Below are positions 24,528-32,601 of a stretch of DNA of 34,064 nucleotides, one piece after another. Made by a program: the position numbers and the translations under genes. The stretch spans positions 1 to 34,064 of the forward strand of contig JAIESC010000004.1 of assembly GCA_019746355.1 (NCBI GenBank). The letters are read 5' to 3'. Source of the stretch: Xanthobacteraceae bacterium (GTDB taxonomy: Bacteria > Pseudomonadota > Alphaproteobacteria > Rhizobiales > Xanthobacteraceae). Every line of letters starts with the position of its first letter. Position 1 is the first letter of the stretch. The notes under the pieces are model-generated. The model was not told the DNA's origin, ran no database searches, and worked only from the letters and a program-made list of their open reading frames with translations.

Positions 24528-25423
24528 GCTCGCTCGTGAGCGATGTGATCAAGCTCTGTTTCGAGCGCCGTCCGCCATGGTGGCATCGGATGGCCGAGCA
24601 AGCTTGTGAGGCGGGAAAGATCGAGCCGCGAATTGAGCGGCCGCGTCGCCTTGGCCGGATACTCGGATGTCGTGATAGGCACGATGCACGCGGCGCGCAC
24701 CGGCCGTCCGCGCGCTTTCAGCCCCGCGATGATGGCGCTCGCGAAATCGTGCCAGCTTGCCTCTCCTGACGCGGCAAGGTGCACCGTGCCGCCGGAGGCA
24801 GCAGTGAGCGCGGAAAAGTCGCCGCCGAATTTTCGCACGAGCTCCGTCAGCGTCGCGCCGATCAGCGTTGCCGAAGTGGGTGCGCCGATCTGGTCGGCGA
24901 CGATCCGCAATTCGTCGCGCTCGGCGGCAAGCCGGGCGATGGTGCGCAGGAAATTCGTGCCGGTGCGGTGATAGACCCATGAGCTGCGTACGATCAGATG
25001 CGGGCCGCCAGCGGCGCGGACAGCCTGCTCGCCCTGAAGCTTGCTCGTGCCGTAGATCGACAGCGGGCCGGTCGCATCGTCCTCGCGCCACGGCCGCTCG
25101 CCGCTGCCGCTGAACACATAGTCGGTCGAGAAATGTACCACCGGCACCTTATGCGCCGCGGCCCAGCGCGCCATCGCGCCGGGCGCTTCGCCGTTGATGC
25201 GAAACGCCAGCTCCGGCTCGTCCTCGGCGCGGTCCACGGCGGTGTAGGCTGCGGGATTGACGATGACCTGCGGCGCGATCGCGTCGAGCTTTTCCGGGAT
25301 CGACGCAACGTCGGCGAGATCGAGCATGACGCGGCTCGCTGCGACCACTTCGCCGAACTCGGTCAGCAGGACTGCGAGCGCGCCGCCGACCTGGCCGCTG
25401 GTCCCGCTCAGCAGGATGCGCAT
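24524..25423 (-). CDS. rmlD: dTDP-4-dehydrorhamnose reductase
   Basis: A 299-residue short-chain reductase for the last step of dTDP-L-rhamnose synthesis, NAD(P)H-dependent reduction of the 4-keto group. Seen are the N-terminal Rossmann motif LLSGTSGQVGGAL, NPAAYTAVDRAEDEPELAFR, FSTDYVFSGSGERPW and the catalytic Y-x3-K in LSIYGTSKLQGEQ. RPLNSRLDLSRL near the C-terminus is also typical. It starts three bases after the rmlC stop, so the two are translationally coupled. The stop codon lies inside a palindromic repeat, so the native C-terminus may have been altered by a few residues; overall length is normal. Confidence 0.95.
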   Translation of the reverse strand: MRILLSGTSGQVGGALAVLLTEFGEVVAASRVMLDLADVASIPEKLDAIAPQVIVNPAAYTAVDRAEDEPELAFRINGEAPGAMARWAAAHKVPVVHFSTDYVFSGSGERPWREDDATGPLSIYGTSKLQGEQAVRAAGGPHLIVRSSWVYHRTGTNFLRTIARLAAERDELRIVADQIGAPTSATLIGATLTELVRKFGGDFSALTAASGGTVHLAASGEASWHDFASAIIAGLKARGRPVRAACIVPITTSEYPAKATRPLNSRLDLSRLTSLLGHPMPPWRTALETELDHIAHERA

Positions 25424-25426
25424 CGG

Positions 25427-25978
25427 TCAGGGCTCATAGGGCGGCAGTTGCGCGATGTCGGCAAGCTTCACGCCCGCGGCGTCGCGCGGCGCAAGCTGCG
25501 GCTCCTTGACCGGCCAGTCGATGCCGAGCGCCGGATCGTTCCAGGCGAGCACTATTTCGTCTGAGGGGCTGTAGACGCTGTCGCACTTGTAGAACACGTC
25601 GGCCTGCTCCGAGAGCACCACGAAGCCGTGGGCGAAGCCGCGCGGGCCGAACAGCTGGCGGCCGTTCTCGCCGGAGAGCTCCACCGCCACGTGCCTGCCG
25701 AACGTCGGGCTGCCGCGGCGCAGGTCCACCATCACGTCGAGGATGCGCCCGGATAAGACGCCGATCAGCTTGCCCTGCGGGTTCGGCCATTGCAGGTGCA
25801 GGCCGCGCAGCACGCCGCGCGCCGAGCGGGAGAAATTGTCCTGGACGAACGGCAGGGCAATGCCGGCCGCGGCATAGCCCTCGGCGCGATAGAGCTCCAT
25901 GAAAAAGCCGCGCGCATCGCCGAAGCGTTTCGGCTCGATGACGATAACGCCCGGAATCGCGGTCTTGATGACGTCCAT
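25427..25978 (-). CDS. rmlC: dTDP-4-dehydrorhamnose 3,5-epimerase
   Basis: A 183-residue cupin epimerase, the third enzyme of dTDP-L-rhamnose synthesis. Family motifs in order are FGDARGFFMELYR, FVQDNFSRSARGVLRGLHLQ with the catalytic histidine, GRILDVMVDLRRGSPTFGRH, LFGPRGFAHGFVVLSEQADV and FYKCDSVYSPSDE containing the catalytic tyrosine. The ATG at 25978 has AGGGA six bases ahead; the open frame continuing upstream overlaps rmlA and is rejected. First gene of the rmlCD operon, divergent from rmlAB over 84 bp that must hold both promoters. Confidence 0.96.
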   Translation of the reverse strand: MDVIKTAIPGVIVIEPKRFGDARGFFMELYRAEGYAAAGIALPFVQDNFSRSARGVLRGLHLQWPNPQGKLIGVLSGRILDVMVDLRRGSPTFGRHVAVELSGENGRQLFGPRGFAHGFVVLSEQADVFYKCDSVYSPSDEIVLAWNDPALGIDWPVKEPQLAPRDAAGVKLADIAQLPPYEP

Positions 25979-26062
25979 CGCCGTCCCTGGTTGGCTGGCC
26001 CGCTTCCATGTACAAGCCCGACTCAGTGGTAGCAGATAACCGACTCGGCATAGAGTAAAGCC

Positions 26063-26950
26063 ATGAAAGGCATCATTCTGGCGGGCGGCACCGGCTCGCG
26101 GCTCTATCCCGCGACCCACGTGGTCTCCAAGCAGCTGCTGCCCGTGTTCGACAAGCCGATGATCTACTATCCGCTGTCGACGCTGATGTTCGCCGGCGTG
26201 CGCGACATCCTGGTCATCTCCACGCCCGACGACCTGCCGCTGTTCAGCCGCCTTTTGGGCGACGGGGCCCGCTTCGGAGTCAGATTTTCCTACGCGGCGC
26301 AGGACAAGCCGCGCGGGCTCGCCGACGCCTTCATCGTCGGCCGCGATTTCGTCGGCCGGGATGCGGTCGCGCTGATCCTCGGCGACAACATCTTTTACGG
26401 CCACGGCCTGCCGGAATTGCTGGCGCGGGCGGTCGCACGGCAGCGCGGCGCGACCATCTTCGCCTATTCGGTGAAGGACCCGCAGCGCTACGGCGTGGTC
26501 GAGTTCGACGCCTCGGGCCGCGCGCTCTCGGTCGAGGAAAAGCCGAAAGAGCCGAAGTCGAGCTTCGCCGTCACCGGGCTCTACTTTTACGACAACCGGG
26601 TGCTCGACATCGCCCGCTCGATCAGGCCTTCGGCACGCGGCGAGCTCGAGATCACCGACGTCAACAACGCCTACATCAAGGCCGGCACGCTTTCGGTCGA
26701 GGTGATGGGCCGCGGCTTTGCCTGGCTCGACACCGGCACGCATGCGTCGCTGCTCGAAGCGAGCCTCTATGTGCAGATCCTCGAGGAGCGGCAGGGATTG
26801 CGGATCTCGTGTCCGGAGGAGATCGCGCTGCGGCTCGGCTATATCACCGCCGAGAGCTTCTACGAGTCGGCGCAGCGCGCGGCGCAAAGCAGCTACGGGC
26901 AATATCTGTTGTCGGTCTATCGCAGTCATCAGGAGCAGGCGAGGCCGTAA
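26063..26950 (+). CDS. rmlA: Glucose-1-phosphate thymidylyltransferase
   Basis: A 295-residue nucleotidyltransferase making dTDP-glucose from dTTP and glucose-1-phosphate, the first step of the rhamnose pathway. Seen are the signature [48 protein letters not shown] with the metal-binding aspartate, [20 protein letters not shown] and [16 protein letters not shown]. Length is standard for the short RmlA form. It starts an operon with rmlB 38 bp downstream. The product feeds O-antigen, exopolysaccharide or glycan synthesis; no glycosyltransferase cluster is visible here. Confidence 0.96.
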   Translation: MKGIILAGGTGSRLYPATHVVSKQLLPVFDKPMIYYPLSTLMFAGVRDILVISTPDDLPLFSRLLGDGARFGVRFSYAAQDKPRGLADAFIVGRDFVGRDAVALILGDNIFYGHGLPELLARAVARQRGATIFAYSVKDPQRYGVVEFDASGRALSVEEKPKEPKSSFAVTGLYFYDNRVLDIARSIRPSARGELEITDVNNAYIKAGTLSVEVMGRGFAWLDTGTHASLLEASLYVQILEERQGLRISCPEEIALRLGYITAESFYESAQRAAQSSYGQYLLSVYRSHQEQARP

Positions 26951-26988
26951 GGCCCAAAGAAAGGCCCAAGGAAAGACAGAGATCGCGG

Positions 26989-28062
26989 ATGAGCTTTTCG
27001 AGCGAAACCATCGTTGTCACCGGCGGCGCGGGCTTCATCGGCTCGGCGCTGGTGCGGCAGCTGCTCGACGAGACCGATGCGTTCGTCGTCAACGTCGACA
27101 AGCTGACTTATGCCGGCAATCTCGATTCGATCCCGCAGGCCAAGGATCATCGCCGCTACGCGCTGGAGCGCGTCGACATCGGCAACGCCGCCGAGATCCG
27201 CCGCGTGCTTTCGGCCTACAAGCCTGCCGCCGTACTCAATCTCGCGGCGGAGACCCATGTCGACCGCTCGATCGACGGTCCGGCCGCATTCATCGAGACC
27301 AACATGGTCGGCACCTATACGCTGCTGCAGGAGGCGCTGCGCCACTGGAACGCGCTCGCGCCCGCGGCACGCGACAAGTTCCGCTTCGTCCACATCTCGA
27401 CCGACGAGGTGTTCGGATCGCTCGGGCCGGACGGGACATTCTGCGAGACCACGGCCTATGCGCCGAACTCGCCTTACTCGGCGAGCAAGGCTGCGTCCGA
27501 TCATCTGGTCCGCGCCTGGCGCGAGACCTTTGGCTTGCCGACCATCATCACCAACACCTCGAACAACTACGGGCCGTATCAGTTTCCCGAGAAGCTCATC
27601 CCGCACATCATCATTCGCGGTCTCGCTGGACTTAGCCTTCCGGTCTATGGCGACGGCCTCAACGTGCGCGACTGGCTGCACGTGGAGGATCACGCGCGCG
27701 CGCTTCGCGTGGTGCTGGAGCGCGGCAAGGCCGGCGAGTGCTATCTGATCGGCGGCCGCAACGAGCGCAGCAACAGATCAGTGGTCGAGGCGATCTGCGA
27801 TCTGCTCGATGAGGCCGCGGGATCTCGCGGCGCGCCGCGCCGGAATCTGATCACCTATGTGACCGACCGGCCCGGCCACGATCGCCGCTATGCCATCGAT
27901 CCGTCGAAGGTCGAGCGTGAGCTCGGCTGGCGCGCGTCGGAGTCGTTCGAAAGCGGGCTTGCGAAAACCGTGTCCTGGTATCTGAGTAACCGACCGTGGT
28001 GGGAAGCGATCCTTGCGCGCGGTTATCAAGCCGAACGCATCGGCACGGCGCACAAAACGTGA
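26989..28062 (+). CDS. rmlB: dTDP-glucose 4,6-dehydratase
   Basis: A 357-residue extended short-chain dehydrogenase, second enzyme of the rhamnose pathway. The NAD-binding [16 protein letters not shown] opens the protein. [48 protein letters not shown] (catalytic Y-x3-K), [20 protein letters not shown] and [12 protein letters not shown] follow in normal order. ATG at 26989 was chosen, with AAGGA upstream; the frame open before it overlaps rmlA. All four rml genes are present and intact, so the cell should make dTDP-L-rhamnose. Confidence 0.96.
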   Translation: MSFSSETIVVTGGAGFIGSALVRQLLDETDAFVVNVDKLTYAGNLDSIPQAKDHRRYALERVDIGNAAEIRRVLSAYKPAAVLNLAAETHVDRSIDGPAAFIETNMVGTYTLLQEALRHWNALAPAARDKFRFVHISTDEVFGSLGPDGTFCETTAYAPNSPYSASKAASDHLVRAWRETFGLPTIITNTSNNYGPYQFPEKLIPHIIIRGLAGLSLPVYGDGLNVRDWLHVEDHARALRVVLERGKAGECYLIGGRNERSNRSVVEAICDLLDEAAGSRGAPRRNLITYVTDRPGHDRRYAIDPSKVERELGWRASESFESGLAKTVSWYLSNRPWWEAILARGYQAERIGTAHKT

Positions 28063-28072
28063 TGTTGAAAGT

Positions 28073-28106
28073 GCTCGCTCGCAGATACTGATCTGCAATC
28101 GCGAGC
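28073..28106 (+). terminator. Hairpin just after rmlB
   Basis: GCAGAT and ATCTGC pair around ACTG, and an outer GCTCGC/GCGAGC pair extends the stem across small internal bulges. It begins 11 bases after the rmlB stop. No T run follows immediately, so it may be a 3'-end protector or a Rho-dependent site rather than an intrinsic terminator. Confidence 0.5.
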
Positions 28107-28365
28107 CGTGCGCGAGGCCGGCGGGCCGCTTGCTCAAAAATTTTTTTTTGCGGAATTTTTGGTCGTCCAGGCCCCGTGCGGGCCGCCGGCTTATGTCACA
28201 TTTTGCAAAGCGAGCGTCGCAAATCCGGCCCGCTAAGTGTGGGCAGCGGCACGGCATTTTCTCTCCCGAACGAATGACGCGACGGCGCGTTGTTCTGCAT
28301 TGCAGCAAGGATTGGGCTGCGACATCGGCGTCCGCCCACACTCCCTAGGTCGCACTTCCCCTCTG
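28107..28365. other. Long intergenic stretch with an imperfect inverted repeat
   Basis: No gene is recognisable between rmlB and the transporter operon. GCCGGCGGGCCGC (28117-28129) and GCGGGCCGCCGGC (28178-28190) pair with one mismatch, enclosing an A5T9 tract and a second run of five T. This AT-rich core in GC-rich DNA is unusual and could be a terminator complex or a regulatory RNA leader; I cannot decide. Confidence 0.4.
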
Positions 28366-28382
28366 TGGAATTTCGTATACCA
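28366..28382 (+). promoter_or_regulatory. Candidate GntR operator upstream of tctCBA
   Basis: TGGAATTTCGTATACCA matches 14 of 17 positions of the perfect palindrome TGGAATATTGTATTCCA in front of the GntR gene at 31817. It lies 144 bp before the tctC start and contains a TATACC that could serve as a -10 box. The GntR/FCD regulator encoded 3.4 kb downstream is the likely binder. Confidence 0.6.
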
Positions 28383-28526
28383 ATTGTGTAATCCGATGGT
28401 TACGGCGATGCCGGGGGGTGTCGGGCGGACGGTCGGTTTGGAATACCCGCTACGGTGGTTGCGTTCTCGCTGTGGGGCGACGCGCAGGCACCGCCCACAA
28501 AATGCAAAGCACAAGAGGAAACGGCC

Positions 28527-29537
28527 ATGTTGCAGTCAGCAGTCAGGATGGGGGTCCTCGCTTCGGCAGCGGTAATGGTTGCTGCCCAGGTGTCGACCGC
28601 GCAGGCGGCCTGGGAGCCGACGCGTCCGGTTGAGATCGTGGTGCCGGCAGGACCCGGCGGCGGCGCGGACCAGATGGCGCGCGTCGTCCAGGGCATCGTC
28701 ACCAAGCACAATCTGATGAAGCAGTCGCTCATCGTCGTGAACAAGGCCGGCGGTGCCGGCGGCGAAGGCTTCCTCGACGTCAAGGGCTCGCGCGCCAATC
28801 CGCACAAGCTCATCATCACGCTGTCCAACCTGTTCACCACGCCGCTCGCGACCGGCATTCCGTTCAACTGGAAGGACCTCACCCCGGTCGCGATGCTCGC
28901 GCTCGACGAGTTCGTGCTGTGGGTCAACGCCGACAAGCCGTACAAGACGGTCAAGGAGTATCTCGACGCGATCAAGGCCGCGCCTCCCGGCACGTTCAAG
29001 ATGGGCGGCACCGGCTCCAAGCAGGAAGACCAGATCATCACCGTCGCGGTCGAGAAGGCGGCGAGCGTCAAGTTCACCTACATCCCCTACAAGGGCGGCG
29101 GCGAAGTCGCGGTGCAGCTGGTCGGCGGCCACGTCGACTCCACGGTGAACAACCCGATCGAGGCGGTGGCGCAGTGGAAGGCCGGCAAGGTCCGTCCGCT
29201 CTGCGTGTTCGACGCCAAGAAGCTCAACTACACCGACAAGGTCGCGGGCGACCTCGGCTGGGACAGCATCCCGACCTGCAAGTCGGCGGGGCTCGACATG
29301 GAGTACCTGATGCTGCGCGGCTTCTTCATGGCCCCGGGCGTGACCAAGGACCAGATCGCCTACTACGAGGAGCTGTTCAAGAAGGTCCGCGAGACACCGG
29401 AGTGGAAGGACCTGATGAAGAACGGTGCGTTCAATCAGACCTTCATGACCGGCGCTGACTACGCCAAGTGGGTCGGCAGCGAAGAGCAGCGCCATCGCGA
29501 CCTGATGAAGGAAGCGGGCTTCCTCGCCACAAACTGA
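28527..29537 (+). CDS. tctC: Tripartite tricarboxylate transporter binding protein TctC
   Basis: A 336-residue periplasmic carboxylate-binding protein and the first gene of a complete tctCBA operon. Signal peptide residues 1-27 (GVLASAAVMVAAQVSTAQA); the mature protein opens AWEPTRPVEIVVPAGPGGGA, the family's ligand-binding first loop. Later segments are VVNKAGGAGGEGF, APPGTFKMGGTGSKQEDQ, YIPYKGGGEVAVQLVGGHVD and FFMAPGVTKDQIAYYEELFK. It is divergent from the two orphan binding proteins earlier in the window. AGAGGA lies seven bases before the ATG at 28527. The 17-bp operator shared with gntR-oxc suggests the ligand is oxalate or a related small dicarboxylate; this is inference. Confidence 0.93.
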   Translation: MLQSAVRMGVLASAAVMVAAQVSTAQAAWEPTRPVEIVVPAGPGGGADQMARVVQGIVTKHNLMKQSLIVVNKAGGAGGEGFLDVKGSRANPHKLIITLSNLFTTPLATGIPFNWKDLTPVAMLALDEFVLWVNADKPYKTVKEYLDAIKAAPPGTFKMGGTGSKQEDQIITVAVEKAASVKFTYIPYKGGGEVAVQLVGGHVDSTVNNPIEAVAQWKAGKVRPLCVFDAKKLNYTDKVAGDLGWDSIPTCKSAGLDMEYLMLRGFFMAPGVTKDQIAYYEELFKKVRETPEWKDLMKNGAFNQTFMTGADYAKWVGSEEQRHRDLMKEAGFLATN

Positions 29538-29551
29538 TAACCGAGATCGGC

Positions 29552-29580
29552 AAGCCGGCGGACCGAAGGTCCGCCGGCTT
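29552..29580 (+). promoter_or_regulatory. Perfect 13-bp hairpin between tctC and tctB
   Basis: AAGCCGGCGGACC and GGTCCGCCGGCTT pair perfectly around GAA. There is no T tract, so it is more likely a 3' stabiliser of tctC mRNA or a partial attenuator than a full terminator. This would raise binding protein over membrane subunits, as is usual for binding-protein-dependent transporters. Confidence 0.7.
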
Positions 29581-29611
29581 CTCGCCGCCAACGACAGGTC
29601 AGAGAAAATTC

Positions 29612-30115
29612 ATGAGTGAAGCGTCACACGACACCGGCCGCGGTCCGTTTCAGCGGCAGGTCGAGATCGGCGTCGCGCTGGGAACCGCGCTGTTTGGCAT
29701 CATCGTGATGCTCGGCAGCATGCAGGTCGGCATCAACTGGGGCGTCGAGGGGCCGAAGGCGGGGTTCTTCCCGTTCTATGTCGGTCTCACCATTCTGCTT
29801 TCGAGCGGCGTCAATCTTTGGCGCACCTTCGTCGAGACCAGGCCGGACTGGGTGTTCGCGAGCTGGTCGCAGCTTCGCGCGGTGATGTCGGTGGTGCTGC
29901 CGACCGCGATCTACGTCGGCTCGCTGCCTTATCTCGGCATCTATCTCACGTCGATGATCCTGATCAGCGGCTTCATGAAGTGGCTCGGCCGCTACTCATG
30001 GCCCATTACGCTGGCGGTCTCGATCGGCGTCCCGCTGATCACGTACTTCACGTTCGAGAAGTGGTTCCTCGTTCCGTTGCCCAAGGGGCCGATCGAGGAA
30101 TGGCTGGGTCTATAG
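29612..30115 (+). CDS. tctB: Tripartite tricarboxylate transporter small membrane subunit TctB
   Basis: A 167-residue membrane protein with four hydrophobic segments: VALGTALFGIIVMLGSM, FFPFYVGLTILLSSGVNLW, a central pair around VVLPTAIYVGSLPYLGIYLT, and TLAVSIGVPLITYFTFEKWF. The GPKAGFFPF motif after the first segment and the ending FLVPLPKGPIEEWLGL are typical of TctB. ATG at 29612 was chosen to match the usual short N-terminus. It lies between tctC and tctA in the canonical order and forms the membrane complex with TctA. Confidence 0.93.
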   Translation: MSEASHDTGRGPFQRQVEIGVALGTALFGIIVMLGSMQVGINWGVEGPKAGFFPFYVGLTILLSSGVNLWRTFVETRPDWVFASWSQLRAVMSVVLPTAIYVGSLPYLGIYLTSMILISGFMKWLGRYSWPITLAVSIGVPLITYFTFEKWFLVPLPKGPIEEWLGL

Positions 30116-30207
30116 GGCCTGGGTTTTGATGTTTGGCCTTTGACGTAAAGCAAAACAAGCAAGAGCGCCTGGGGACGGGTGTCGAAGCAGGGTTAGGGAC
30201 GCGTTAG

Positions 30208-31722
30208 ATGCTTGAGGATCTCACAAGTCTGTTTCACGGCTTCGCGGTGGCGAGCCAGCCGTACAACATCGCCCTGATGTGCCTGGGCATCGTGCTCGGC
30301 GTCATCATCGGCGTGCTGCCGGGTCTCGGCGGTGCCAACGGCATCGCGATCCTCCTGCCGCTCACCTTCAACATGTCGCCGACCTCGGCGATCATCATGC
30401 TCTCCTGCATCTACTGGGGCGCGCTGTTCGGCGGCGCGATCACCTCGGTGCTGTTCAACATACCCGGCGAACCATGGTCGGTGGCGACCACGTTCGACGG
30501 CCACCCGATGGCGCAGCAGGGCCGGGCCGGCGAGGCGCTGACCGCGGCCTTCACCTCGTCGTTTGTCGGCGCGCTGTTCGCCGTCATCGTCATCACGCTG
30601 GTTGCGCCGCTGGTCGCCCAGTTCGCCCTGCAGTTCGGGCCCGCGGAAAAATTCTCGGTGTTTTTCCTCGCCTTCTGCTCGTTCATCGGTATGGGCAAGG
30701 AGCCGCCGTTCAAGACCCTCGTCTCGATGATGATCGGCTTTGCGCTCGCCGCCGTCGGTCTCGACAGCGTCACCGGCCAGCTTCGCCTGACCTTTGGCTT
30801 CACGGAGATTCTCAACGGCTTCGACTTCCTGATCGCCGTCATCGGCCTGTTCGGCATCGGCGAGATCCTGCTGACCATGGAGGAGGGGCTCGCCTTCAAG
30901 GGCAAGGCCGCGGGCATCAATCCCAAGGTGGTGTGGCAGACCTGGAAGGAGATGCCGCGCTACTGGATGACCTCGCTGCGCTCCTGCCTGATCGGCTGCT
31001 GGATGGGCATTTCGCCGGCCGGCGCGACGCCTGCCTCGTTCATGAGCTACGGCATCGCCAAGCGCATCTCGCCCAGGGGGCACAACTTCGGCAAAGGCGA
31101 GATCGAAGGCGTGGTGGCCCCCGAGACCGCGGCGCATGCCGCCGGCACCTCGGCGCTGCTGCCGATGCTCTCGCTCGGCGTGCCCGGCTCGCCGACCGCA
31201 GCCGTGCTGCTCGGCGGCCTGCTGATCTGGGGCCTGCAACCCGGCCCGCTGCTGTTCGTCGAGCAGCGCGATTTCGTCTGGGGCCTGATCGCCTCGATGT
31301 ATCTCGGCAATATCGTGGGCCTGATCATCGTGCTGACGATGGTGCCGGTGTTCGCCGCGATCCTGCGCATTCCGTTCAGCATCATCGCGCCGGTGATCCT
31401 GGTGATCTGCGCGATCGGGGCCTACACCGTGCACAACTCGACGTTCGACGTGGTGCTGATGCTGGTGTTCGGCATCATCGGCTATCTCCTGAAGAAGACC
31501 GACTATCCGCTCGCGCCGATGGTGCTGGCGATCGTGCTGGGCGACAAGGCGGAGGAGGCGTTCCGCCAGTCCCTGCTCGGTTCCGGCGGCAGCCTGGGCG
31601 TGTTCGTGTCGAACCCGCTGGTGTCGAGCATCATGGCGCTCGGGCTGATCGCGCTGTTCTGGCCGATCATCCAGAACACGCTGGCCAGGTTCCGCGCCCC
31701 GCCCACCAAAGCGGCGACCTAG
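30208..31722 (+). CDS. tctA: Tripartite tricarboxylate transporter large membrane subunit TctA
   Basis: A full-length 504-residue, about 12-segment permease, the translocating subunit driven by an ion gradient. The two inverted family signatures are present: VIIGVLPGLGGANGIAILLP followed by LTFNMSP in the first half, and LPMLSLGVPGSPTAAVLLGG followed by LLIWGLQPGPLLF in the second. KKTDYPLAPMVLAIVLGDKA and SNPLVSSIMALG end the protein. It begins 92 bp after tctB; that gap holds no gene. All three subunits are intact, so this is a working transporter, in contrast to the two orphan TctC proteins earlier in the window. Confidence 0.95.
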   Translation: MLEDLTSLFHGFAVASQPYNIALMCLGIVLGVIIGVLPGLGGANGIAILLPLTFNMSPTSAIIMLSCIYWGALFGGAITSVLFNIPGEPWSVATTFDGHPMAQQGRAGEALTAAFTSSFVGALFAVIVITLVAPLVAQFALQFGPAEKFSVFFLAFCSFIGMGKEPPFKTLVSMMIGFALAAVGLDSVTGQLRLTFGFTEILNGFDFLIAVIGLFGIGEILLTMEEGLAFKGKAAGINPKVVWQTWKEMPRYWMTSLRSCLIGCWMGISPAGATPASFMSYGIAKRISPRGHNFGKGEIEGVVAPETAAHAAGTSALLPMLSLGVPGSPTAAVLLGGLLIWGLQPGPLLFVEQRDFVWGLIASMYLGNIVGLIIVLTMVPVFAAILRIPFSIIAPVILVICAIGAYTVHNSTFDVVLMLVFGIIGYLLKKTDYPLAPMVLAIVLGDKAEEAFRQSLLGSGGSLGVFVSNPLVSSIMALGLIALFWPIIQNTLARFRAPPTKAAT

Positions 31723-31781
31723 GCGGGCGGCCGGGCCCTGCTATGCACAAGAGAGAAGAGAAGTTGATCACGTCTTTGACG

Positions 31782-31798
31782 TGGAATATTGTATTCCA
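31782..31798 (+). promoter_or_regulatory. Candidate autoregulatory GntR operator
   Basis: TGGAATATTGTATTCCA is a perfect palindrome (7-bp arms, TTG centre) ending 18 bases before the GntR start codon. A possible -35 TTGATC (31764) and -10 TATTGT (31787) place the -10 inside it, as expected for autorepression. A near-identical site lies upstream of tctC. Confidence 0.7.
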
Positions 31799-31816
31799 GT
31801 AGCGATAATAGCGACA

Positions 31817-32575
31817 ATGACTGAAGACCATCCATTGCGCCCGAGCGCGGCAGCCCGTGCGTCCGAAAGCGGACAGCGCGGCGGCGAAACTGCGACCCGC
31901 ATCGTGCTCGACCCGATCGACACCTCGTTCAGCTTCAAGAACAAGGCATATGCCGCGCTGAAGAACGTCATCGTCTCGATGGACGTCTATAGGAGCCGCG
32001 CCGACATCCGGCTCGACGAGCGCCAGCTCGCGCAGGACTTCGGCATCAGCCGCACGCCGGTGCGCGAGGCGATGGCGCAGCTCGAGCGCGAGGGCTTCGT
32101 GCGCTCGGTGCCGCGCCGCGGCGTCTATGTGGTGCGCAAGACCAAGGCCGAGGTGATCGAGATGATCACCGCCTGGGCCGCGCTCGAGGGCATGGCGGCG
32201 CGCCTGATCACGCAACGCGCCGGCGACGAGGACATCGCTTCGCTGCGCAGGATGTTTGCGACCTTCGAGGACGGCGAGCTGCGCGCGCATCTCGACGAAT
32301 ACTCCGAGGCCAACATCGAATTCCATCAGGCCATCATCGGCATGAGCGGCAACAAGGTGCTGATCTCGCTCGCCGAAAACCTGTTCACGCACATGCGGAT
32401 GATCCGCCGCAAGACCATCACCGAGAAAGACCGCGTCGAGAAATCGATCCGCGATCACATGAACATCATCCAGGCGCTCGAAGCGCGCGACACCGCGCGC
32501 GCCGAGGACCTGGTTCGCGATCACGCGCTCGGCCTTGCCGAGCACGTCGAGAAATACGCCGACTATCTGGATTGA
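31817..32575 (+). CDS. GntR-family transcriptional regulator (FadR/FCD subgroup)
   Basis: A 252-residue regulator. The winged helix spans about residues 38-108, with LDERQLAQDFGISRTPVREA as the recognition region and LEREGFVRSVPRRGVYVVRK as the wing. The all-helical FCD effector domain follows (about 112-245: AWAALEGMAARLITQRAGDE, then EANIEFHQAIIGMSGNKVL and RDHMNIIQALEARD), with histidines at the usual metal/ligand positions. FCD proteins typically respond to small carboxylates. ATG at 31817 was preferred; GTG at 31781 would translate the operator. No good ribosome-binding site is seen. It is 26 bp upstream of oxc and probably cotranscribed. It is the likely controller of both oxc and tctCBA. 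Confidence 0.92.
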   Translation: MTEDHPLRPSAAARASESGQRGGETATRIVLDPIDTSFSFKNKAYAALKNVIVSMDVYRSRADIRLDERQLAQDFGISRTPVREAMAQLEREGFVRSVPRRGVYVVRKTKAEVIEMITAWAALEGMAARLITQRAGDEDIASLRRMFATFEDGELRAHLDEYSEANIEFHQAIIGMSGNKVLISLAENLFTHMRMIRRKTITEKDRVEKSIRDHMNIIQALEARDTARAEDLVRDHALGLAEHVEKYADYLD

Positions 32576-32601
32576 TTGAAAGAAAATGAGCGAGGTTCCC
32601 C

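Noticed and set aside
21289..24552. A 1087-codon minus-strand frame opposite the RND pump.
   Set aside because: It is a shadow frame, rich in Arg, His and Asp, of a clear full-length RND gene in GC-rich DNA.
25979..26929. Upstream extension of the rmlC frame to 500 codons.
   Set aside because: It runs antisense through rmlA; the conserved RmlC start MDVIKTAIPGV at 25978 has its own ribosome-binding site.
30193..31434. A 413-codon minus-strand frame opposite tctA.
   Set aside because: Low-complexity shadow frame (His, Arg, Asp, Gln rich) of the TctA gene.
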